Assembly: GCA_036377415.1 (NCBI GenBank) | Contig: DASUYK010000030.1 | Location: forward strand, 1 to 11,744 | Length of the DNA stretch: 11,744 nucleotides | Source: DASUPK01 sp036377415 | GTDB taxonomy: Bacteria > Actinomycetota > Thermoleophilia > Solirubrobacterales > 70-9 | Direction: 5' to 3' | In this document: piece after piece, positions 6,311 to 11,174 of the stretch | Numbering within the stretch: position 1 is the stretch's first letter | Layout of the letters: each line of letters begins with the position of its first letter | Position numbers and translations under genes: made by a program | Notes under the pieces: model-generated | What the model was told of the DNA's origin: nothing | The model's database searches: none | The model's input: the letters and a program-made list of their open reading frames with translations, nothing else

Positions 6311-6498
6311 TTCTTCTCCTCGTCAGCCGCCCCAGAATCCTTCAGCGCCCTGCCGGCTGCCTTCGCCTTCTCCTGGAGGCTCCCCTGGCCTTTCGCGATG
6401 TCCTTGAGCTCATCGGCATCTTCCTTCAGGGCGTCCGTTCCACCGCGCTTCTCGACCACCTTCTTGGCCCGATCGGTCAGTCGCCTCAGGTTGACCAT
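6298..6498 (-). CDS. 66-residue lysine/alanine-rich helical protein
   Basis: The protein is small and highly charged (MVNLRRLTDRAKKVVEKRGG at the start, a KAKAAGRALKD helix later, an acidic-basic tail). It looks like one or two amphipathic helices and has no cysteine or membrane segment. The general style recalls small actinobacterial MT0933/Rv0909-like antitoxin or CsbD-like stress proteins, but I cannot assign it and no toxin gene is adjacent. The start is well supported: AGGAGGAG (6501-6508) lies two bases before the ATG. That purine run begins directly after the TAG of mch, so translation is probably coupled to mch (10-bp gap). The stop lies in the loop of a 7-bp hairpin. Confidence 0.7.
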   Translation of the reverse strand: MVNLRRLTDRAKKVVEKRGGTDALKEDADELKDIAKGQGSLQEKAKAAGRALKDSGAADEEKKPAG

Positions 6499-6508
6499 CA
6501 CTCCTCCT

Positions 6509-7024
6509 CTATCCAGGGTTCTTGCGCGGCACCAGAACCGCGCGCTTGAACTCGGCGACGAGCGTACCGTCCTGGTTGTAGGCACGGGTGTGGACGCGGA
6601 CCACCCCGCGGTCCGGCTTCGACTCGGAGGGACGTACCTCCAGCACCTCGGACTCGACGAACAGTGTGTCGCCGTGGAAGACCGGGCTCGGGTGGCTGAG
6701 ATCGTCCGTCGCCAGGTTGGCGATCGCTTTGCCGGAGACGTCGTTCACGGTCATCCCGAAGACGAGCGAGTACACATACGGGCCCGCCACCACGTTCCTG
6801 CCCTGCTGGGACTTCGCCGCGTAGACGTCGTTGACGTGCAGCGGGTGGTGATTCATCGTCAGCAGGCAGAAGAGGTGGTCCTCGGCCTCGGTGATCGTCT
6901 TCGCCGGCCAATGCTTGTAGACGGCGCCAACCTCGAACTCCTCGAGGTAGCGCCCGTACTCATGCCCTCCGGACGCCTCGCGCTCGGCCTGGTCGGTCGT
7001 CAGCTGGTGGTTCTCGTCGCTCAT
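6509..7024 (-). CDS. mch: MaoC-like hot-dog dehydratase, candidate mesaconyl-CoA hydratase
   Basis: The likely reaction is hydration of mesaconyl-C1-CoA to beta-methylmalyl-CoA. The protein has 171 residues, a single MaoC/hot-dog domain beginning at YLEEFEVGAVYKHWPAKT; alphaproteobacterial Mch has two such domains (about 340 residues). The active-site region reads TMNHHPLHVN, where canonical MaoC proteins have GDxNPxH, so the usual Asp is Asn while PLH is kept. FGMTVNDVSGKAIANL and VFHGDTLFVESEVLEV match the N-terminal domain of Rhodobacter-type Mch by my recollection, as do similar single-domain genes in streptomycete EMC clusters. The ATG at 7024 has GAGGAG 12 nt upstream, a long spacing. 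Generic enoyl-CoA hydratase activity is the alternative; context favours Mch. Confidence 0.82.
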   Translation of the reverse strand: MSDENHQLTTDQAEREASGGHEYGRYLEEFEVGAVYKHWPAKTITEAEDHLFCLLTMNHHPLHVNDVYAAKSQQGRNVVAGPYVYSLVFGMTVNDVSGKAIANLATDDLSHPSPVFHGDTLFVESEVLEVRPSESKPDRGVVRVHTRAYNQDGTLVAEFKRAVLVPRKNPG

Positions 7025-7042
7025 CGATTCAGTCGGCTCCTC

Positions 7043-7057
7043 GAGTCGTTTTGACTC
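7043..7057 (-). promoter_or_regulatory. Short dyad GAGTC-N5-GACTC upstream of mch
   Basis: A perfect 5-bp inverted repeat with a five-base spacer (GTTTT on plus) lies 18-33 nt before the mch ATG. A TACCAT box, the same hexamer as before ecm, is upstream at 7078-7083. This could be an operator or a short leader hairpin. The 109-bp spacer between the AlkZ-like gene and mch may therefore contain its own promoter. Weak evidence. Confidence 0.2.
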
Positions 7058-7133
7058 CTCCCCGGGATCGGCGCGGGATGGTAGCCGGACGCCCCGAATC
7101 GTGAGGAAGCGGTTCAGCGCTTCGAGGCGGGCC

Positions 7134-8258
7134 TCACTGTTCCCCGGCTTCAGGACCAGGCTGCTCGCTCAGTCGAACGTCCATCCCCTCGAACCGGCCG
7201 ATGTCGGCGACCTCCGCGTCGATCGCATCCGCCAGCTCCCGCCGCAGGGCCGGAGCGAGATTGAGCGAGGCCTCGATTCGCCCTCCCTTTCGCGACGAGC
7301 GCCATCCGCCGACCACGATCCCGTCGCGGACGATCACGGGGCGGATCCAGCCGCCGCCCCCCTCCTTGACGTGCTCCGAGTGCTCACCCCCGACCGCGAA
7401 GTCCCGGTCCTTCCAGCCGAGCAGGTAGGTGTCGAAGTTGCCGAGCATCCGGACCTGACCCTCGGCGGGGAGGCGCGAGGCTCGCTTCCGCGGCGCCAGC
7501 ATCGTCTCCTTCCCCACCCGCACCTCCTCGATCTCGCGGGAGATCGACTCGAGCCCCGCCCGGACATCCCGCAGCGGCAGTCCGGCCCAGTAGGCGAAGT
7601 CGCGGTCGGTGGCAGGCCCGAAAGCCCGCACGTACCGACGGGCGAGCTCCGCGAGCGCCGCGTCTCGGTTGAAGGCCTTCGGCTTCCCGAGCCAGTCCTC
7701 GCGCCGGACCAGGCAGGTCGCCGACCCTCGGTCCGGGCCGAGGCAGGCGATTCCGGAGACCACGGCGGAGAGAACGATGTGCATCCCGGTCTGGGTGTCG
7801 AGATCGACGCCCACCGCGGCCACCCGCTCCCTCGCCTCGGTTCGGGTGAGCGGCCCGTCCTCGAGCGCTCGTCCGATCGTCGCGAGGGCCCTCTCCTGCC
7901 TTCCACGTGGGAGGCCGAGCTGCTCGAGCCGCCGCGCGGACCACCTCGCGATTGTGGGCTCGAACAGCGGCAGCCACCAGTCGGCGTCGTCGGCGGGGAT
8001 CATGTGGATCGTCATCCTCATCAGCCATGTCCGAAGCAGCGAGCGCTGCTCCGTCCGGGCGCGCCCGATGTCCGCCGCGGTGGTGCGGCGGCTGCGGGAG
8101 CGGAAGGTGAGGGGCCCGGCGTAGACGTCCTGCGCCTGCGCCCCCGCGATCTGCCGGGCGATCTCGACCGGGTCCCGGGCGGCGGTTGGCCGGTGGAGAA
8201 GCTGGGCGGCCGCGCGGAGCCTCGGCAGCCGGGCGGGATCGATCCCCGACTTCGCCAT
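7134..8258 (-). CDS. AlkZ-like winged-helix (HTH_42) protein, possible DNA glycosylase
   Basis: The protein has 374 residues. It fits the HTH_42/AlkZ family, which includes base-excision glycosylases that unhook alkylated or cross-linked bases as well as many uncharacterised actinobacterial proteins. Visible marks are IAGAQAQDVYAG, with a Q41-A-Q43 motif at the place of the catalytic QxQ of AlkZ; RTWLMRMTIHMIPADD (76-91), typical of the family; a winged-helix middle; and MLGNFDTYLLGWKDRD near the C-terminal domain. No signal peptide is present. It starts at the ATG 8258, 42 bp after the SCP2 gene, and a GC hairpin fills that gap. No good ribosome-binding site is seen. No link to acyl-CoA metabolism is known, so it may simply ride in the operon. 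The family is secure; the activity is inferred. Confidence 0.82.
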   Translation of the reverse strand: MAKSGIDPARLPRLRAAAQLLHRPTAARDPVEIARQIAGAQAQDVYAGPLTFRSRSRRTTAADIGRARTEQRSLLRTWLMRMTIHMIPADDADWWLPLFEPTIARWSARRLEQLGLPRGRQERALATIGRALEDGPLTRTEARERVAAVGVDLDTQTGMHIVLSAVVSGIACLGPDRGSATCLVRREDWLGKPKAFNRDAALAELARRYVRAFGPATDRDFAYWAGLPLRDVRAGLESISREIEEVRVGKETMLAPRKRASRLPAEGQVRMLGNFDTYLLGWKDRDFAVGGEHSEHVKEGGGGWIRPVIVRDGIVVGGWRSSRKGGRIEASLNLAPALRRELADAIDAEVADIGRFEGMDVRLSEQPGPEAGEQ

Positions 8259-8263
8259 CTAAC

Positions 8264-8294
8264 GGGTTGCGCCTCGCTTCGCTGCGGCGCACCC
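8264..8294 (-). repeat. Bulged hairpin between the SCP2 and AlkZ-like genes
   Basis: GGGTTGCGCC (8264-8273) pairs with GGCGCACCC (8286-8294) with one unpaired T, a 9-bp stem around a 12-base loop rich in CGCTTCGC. It occupies most of the 42-bp gap, just before the ATG at 8258. It has no downstream T-run, so it could lower read-through or limit translation of the next gene, or be a REP-like remnant. Confidence 0.35.
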
Positions 8295-8300
8295 TCGCAT

Positions 8301-8666
8301 CTAGTGCACCTTCTTGGTCCGGGCGCGCTCCTCGTGGCGGCTGATCACCTGGGCGATCAGCTTCTGGATGTTGGGATCGCCGCTCACCTTGATCTGGCCG
8401 GAGTCGTAGGCCTCCCGGTAGTGCTTGACCGTGCCCTGAGTGGCGAGCTCGTTGAAGTGTGAGCGCGGCATTGCGACCGTGACCCGCGCGTCCTCGGTCG
8501 ACGCGGCCTTGGAGATCCTCGGGCCCGGAACCTCAACGCGGAACATCTGGACGTCCCCCCGTCCGCGCAGCTCGAGCTCGAAGACGAGCTTCAGCGGCGC
8601 GAGGGCCGGAACCTCGGCCTGGAAGCGCTCGATCGCGGTCCTGATCAGGTCCTGGGTGGAGGCCAT
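8301..8666 (-). CDS. SCP2 sterol-carrier-domain protein
   Basis: The protein has 121 residues, one SCP2-type lipid-binding domain. The pattern LKLVFELELRGRGDVQMFRVEV (31-52), then DARVTVAMPRSHFNELATQ, then YDSGQIKVSGDPNIQKLIAQVI is the usual order of sheet, helix and the final GxIxVxGD-type segment. Such small domains bind fatty acyl chains or acyl-CoA, or serve as subunits of larger enzymes. The ATG at 8666 begins one base after the TGA of the SDR gene, so coupling is likely. The frame extends further upstream but overlaps the SDR gene without domain content. A TACCTT box at 8673-8678, inside the end of the SDR gene, could give an internal leaderless start. A carrier role for acyl-CoA is plausible only. 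Confidence 0.82.
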   Translation of the reverse strand: MASTQDLIRTAIERFQAEVPALAPLKLVFELELRGRGDVQMFRVEVPGPRISKAASTEDARVTVAMPRSHFNELATQGTVKHYREAYDSGQIKVSGDPNIQKLIAQVISRHEERARTKKVH

Positions 8667-8667
8667 G

Positions 8668-9342
8668 TCACCAAGGTATTGGCTCGCGGTCCCTGAAGAA
8701 GCCGCCGGTGGGCCCGTCGTCCGGCAGGGTGGCGAGCCAGACAGCGGTGTCGGCCCCCTCCTCGACGGACCGCCGCGCCCCGGCACCCCCCATGTCGGTG
8801 CGCACCCACCCCGGGCATAGGGAGTTGGCGAGAATTCCCGCGCTCCCCTCGTCCTCGGAGAGAATGCGGGTGAGCGCGTTCAGGCCGCTCTTCGAGACTC
8901 GGTAGGCCGCAGCCCCACCGTTCATCTCGGAGAGCTGGCCCGCTCCGCTGGAGACGTTGACGATCCGGCCGTGCCCGCTCTCGCGCAACAGGGGCAGGAA
9001 GGCCTGGGCGAGCCGCCACGCGCCGAACAGGTTCGTCTCGATCACCTCGTGGGCGCGATCGAGGTCGTACTCGCCGACGCTCTCGTAGCCCCCGTAGATC
9101 CCGGCGTTGTTGACGAGGACATCCAATCGCCCGGGGTCGGCCTCGACCCGTTCGCGCGCCGTGTCGATGCTCGCCTGATCGGTGACGTCGAGCTCGATCG
9201 GCTCGATTCCCTCCGCCGCTTCGACGTCGGAGGGATTGCGGGCGCCCGCGAACACCCTGAAACCGTGATCCGCGGCGAGCCGGCGGGCAATCTCGGCGCC
9301 GATCCCCCGGCTCGCCCCGCTGACAAGCGCGACGGGCGTCAA
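8668..9342 (-). CDS. Short-chain dehydrogenase/reductase (classical SDR)
   Basis: The protein has 224 residues and a Rossmann fold: SGASRGIG (8-15, cofactor glycine motif), NNAG (78-81), N104, S132 and Y147-x3-K151 give the full N-S-Y-K catalytic set. R35, just after the second strand (FAGARN), suggests NADPH preference. The C-terminus TGGFFRDREPIPW is typical of carbonyl-reductase-like SDRs. The substrate is unknown; an acetoacetyl-CoA reductase role would fit the pathway but is not shown by any motif. The start is TTG at 9342, whose bases overlap the TGA of mcd (TTGA), so translation is probably coupled. The next possible Met start is too far in, because it would delete the glycine motif. 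Confidence 0.9.
   Translation of the reverse strand: MTPVALVSGASRGIGAEIARRLAADHGFRVFAGARNPSDVEAAEGIEPIELDVTDQASIDTARERVEADPGRLDVLVNNAGIYGGYESVGEYDLDRAHEVIETNLFGAWRLAQAFLPLLRESGHGRIVNVSSGAGQLSEMNGGAAAYRVSKSGLNALTRILSEDEGSAGILANSLCPGWVRTDMGGAGARRSVEEGADTAVWLATLPDDGPTGGFFRDREPIPW
8673..8678 (-). promoter_or_regulatory. -10-like box TACCTT before the SCP2 gene
   Basis: TACCTT (TAnnnT) lies 6 nt before the ATG at 8666, inside the last codons of the SDR gene. The same spacing is seen at other starts in this window. A GGTG at 8669-8672 is an alternative weak ribosome-binding site, so this may be chance. Confidence 0.25.
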
Positions 9343-10565
9343 ATCTTGTTGCGCTCGAGCAGTTTCTTACCGATCACCATCCGCTGGATCTCGGAGGTTC
9401 CCTCCCCGATCAGCAGCAGCGGGGCGTCGCGGTAGAGCCGCTCGATCTCGTACTCCTTCGAGTAGCCGTAGCCGCCGTGGATTCGGAAGGACTCCTCGAC
9501 GACCTCCTTGCCGGTCTCGGAGGCGAGCAGCTTCGCCATCCCGGCCTCGAGGTCCGAGCGCTCCCCGGCATCCTTCATCCGGGCGGCCTTGCGGGTGATC
9601 AGGCGAGCGGCCTCGACCTTGGTGGCCATGTCGGCGAGCTTGAACTGGATCGCCTGGTGCTGGGCGATCGGCTTGCCGAAGGTCTTGCGCTCCTGGCTGT
9701 AGCGGAGCGCCAGCTCCAGGGCCCGCTGGGCGATGCCCACCCCGCGAGCGGCCACGTTCACCCGGCCGACCTCGAGCGCGTCCATCATCTGCACGAAGCC
9801 CTTGCCGAGGCCGGCCTCCTCGCCCCCGAGAATCCGCTCCGGCGGGCACTTGTAGCCGCCGTAGACCAGCTCGGTGGACTCGACACCCTTGTAGCCCATC
9901 TTCTTGATCTTGGGCGGGATCTCCAGGCCCTCGAACTCGCCGGTGTTCTTCTCGGCCCAGGGCTCCTTCTCGGTGATGAAGCAGCTCATCCCCTTGTACG
10001 GCGGGTCCGCCTTGGTGTCGTTCTTCATCAGGACGAAGACGACGCTGGAACCGAGGCCGTTGGTGACCCACATCTTCTGGCCGTTCAGCTCCCAGTTCCC
10101 GTCGTCGCCCTTCGTCGCGGTCGCCTTGATCCCCTGGACGTCCGAGCCGACCTCGGGCTCCGACAGCGAGAAGGCGGCACGGATCTCGCCGGTCGCCATC
10201 TTCGGCAGGAAGTACTCCTTCTGCTCGTCGGTGCCGAACTTGATCAGCAGGTAGGAGCCGATGAAGTGCGTGTTGACGACGCCGGAGATCGAGATCCAGC
10301 CGCGGGAGAGCTCCTCGACGATCAGCGCGTAGGTCGTCAGATCGAGCCCCATCCCTCCGAACTCCTCGGGGATCGTCACCCCGAAGAGCCCGAGCTCCTT
10401 CATCTGCTCGACGATCGCCTCGGGGAACTTGTCCTCGTGGTCGAACTCCTCGGCGTTCGGGATGATCTCGTTGTCGACGAAGTTCCGGACCATCTCGACG
10501 ATCGCCTTCTGCTCGTCGGTCATCTCCTGGTAGGTCGTCTGCTGCTGCTCGGTAGCTACGGCCAT
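9339..10565 (-). CDS. mcd: Acyl-CoA dehydrogenase, candidate (2S)-methylsuccinyl-CoA dehydrogenase
   Basis: This FAD enzyme probably oxidises methylsuccinyl-CoA to mesaconyl-C1-CoA. It has 408 residues; the alphaproteobacterial Mcd is longer because of an N-terminal extension. The helical N-domain (to about 125) is followed by the FAD-binding signature SLSEPEVGSD (133-142) and WVTNG in the beta domain. The C-domain has the HGGYGY signature (363-368) and catalytic base E388 in GEGTSEIQ, the position used by short/medium-chain dehydrogenases. GAGGAG lies two bases before the ATG at 10565. The frame is open much further upstream, across the GNAT gene, but this is a shadow. It heads the run mcd-SDR-SCP2. 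Motifs cannot separate substrates (butyryl-, glutaryl-, isobutyryl-CoA types); the EMC context decides. Confidence 0.85.
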   Translation of the reverse strand: MAVATEQQQTTYQEMTDEQKAIVEMVRNFVDNEIIPNAEEFDHEDKFPEAIVEQMKELGLFGVTIPEEFGGMGLDLTTYALIVEELSRGWISISGVVNTHFIGSYLLIKFGTDEQKEYFLPKMATGEIRAAFSLSEPEVGSDVQGIKATATKGDDGNWELNGQKMWVTNGLGSSVVFVLMKNDTKADPPYKGMSCFITEKEPWAEKNTGEFEGLEIPPKIKKMGYKGVESTELVYGGYKCPPERILGGEEAGLGKGFVQMMDALEVGRVNVAARGVGIAQRALELALRYSQERKTFGKPIAQHQAIQFKLADMATKVEAARLITRKAARMKDAGERSDLEAGMAKLLASETGKEVVEESFRIHGGYGYSKEYEIERLYRDAPLLLIGEGTSEIQRMVIGKKLLERNKI

Positions 10566-10619
10566 CGCTCCTCGGAAGTCGTTCGGTGCGCTCGGGTCCC
10601 CGCCCAGCGCGGGTAGCGA

Positions 10620-10625
10620 AGAATA
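10620..10625 (-). promoter_or_regulatory. -10-like box TATTCT before mcd
   Basis: TATTCT stands 54 nt before the mcd ATG in the 107-bp gap after the GNAT gene, predicting a leader of about 48 nt. CCCGC/GCGGG (10599-10603, 10609-10613) could form a short hairpin at its 5' end. No convincing -35 box is seen. Confidence 0.3.
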
Positions 10626-10665
10626 GCCGCGGGGCGTAGATCGACCGAAGAAGTGGAAGAAGAAG

Positions 10666-10688
10666 CGCCTGGTCAGAGCTCCCAGGCG
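10666..10688 (-). terminator. Hairpin with the GNAT stop codon in its loop, followed by a T-rich tract
   Basis: Read on the minus strand, CGCCTGG (10688-10682) pairs with CCAGGCG (10672-10666) around a nine-base loop that contains the TGA (10675-10673). It is followed by CTTCTTCTTCC. The T-rich tail makes this the best terminator candidate in the window. It would separate the GNAT gene from mcd. Confidence 0.45.
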
Positions 10689-11119
10689 TAGGAGACCGAG
10701 CGCCAGCTCGGATCCTCCCGCTCGTAGAAGCGGTGGGCGTCGGCCCGGGTCTCGCCGCTGTCCAGCTCGAGATGGGTCGCCCCCCGCTCGCGCGCCCAGT
10801 CCTTCGCCGCGTCGAGCAGGACCTTCCCCACCCCCTGTGAGCGGTGGCTGGGGCTGACCGCGAGGTCCTCGACCCAGCAGCGGCGGCCGAAGCGCACCGA
10901 GTCCAGGTCCATGTAGGCCGTGCAGAGGCCGAGCAGCTCGCCGCGGTGCTCCGCGACGAGGACGGCGGCCTCGGGGTCGGCGATCGCGTCGGCGATCGCC
11001 TCGCGGGCGCGCCCGGGATCCCAGCGAGGCGGGACCGAGCCCGGGGGCGCGAACAGCCACTCGTACATCCCGAGCACCCGCTCGACCTCCCCGGGCATCG
11101 CCGCGCGGATCTTGGCCAT
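10673..11119 (-). CDS. GNAT-family N-acetyltransferase
   Basis: The protein has 148 residues, one GNAT domain. It transfers an acetyl group from acetyl-CoA to an unknown amine. Strand beta4 reads WVEDLAVSP (82-90), followed by the acetyl-CoA pyrophosphate loop R93-S-Q-G-V-G98 and the helix KVLLDAAKDWARERG. THLELDSGETRADAHRFYER is the usual beta5 plus HRFYE segment that ends the fold. The acceptor site is not recognisable. The start ATG at 11119 has no Shine-Dalgarno but has TAGCCT six bases upstream. It is divergent from mcl over 55 bp and is likely its own transcription unit, given the hairpin at its end. Confidence 0.9.
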   Translation of the reverse strand: MAKIRAAMPGEVERVLGMYEWLFAPPGSVPPRWDPGRAREAIADAIADPEAAVLVAEHRGELLGLCTAYMDLDSVRFGRRCWVEDLAVSPSHRSQGVGKVLLDAAKDWARERGATHLELDSGETRADAHRFYEREDPSWRSVSYAWEL

Positions 11120-11125
11120 CGTCGG

Positions 11126-11131
11126 AGGCTA
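11126..11131 (-). promoter_or_regulatory. -10-like box TAGCCT before the GNAT gene
   Basis: TAGCCT (TAnnnT) lies 6 nt before the GNAT ATG with no Shine-Dalgarno, predicting a leaderless start. It is one half of a compact divergent promoter pair with the box before mcl. Confidence 0.35.
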
Positions 11132-11161
11132 TCCATGCGACCCATCCCGAACCTGGGTATG

Positions 11162-11167
11162 TAGCGT
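11162..11167 (+). promoter_or_regulatory. -10-like box TAGCGT before mcl
   Basis: TAGCGT lies 7 nt before the mcl ATG. The spacer is TCCCTCC, all pyrimidine, so no ribosome-binding site is possible there. A leaderless start at A11175 is predicted. Confidence 0.4.
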
Positions 11168-11174
11168 TCCCTCC

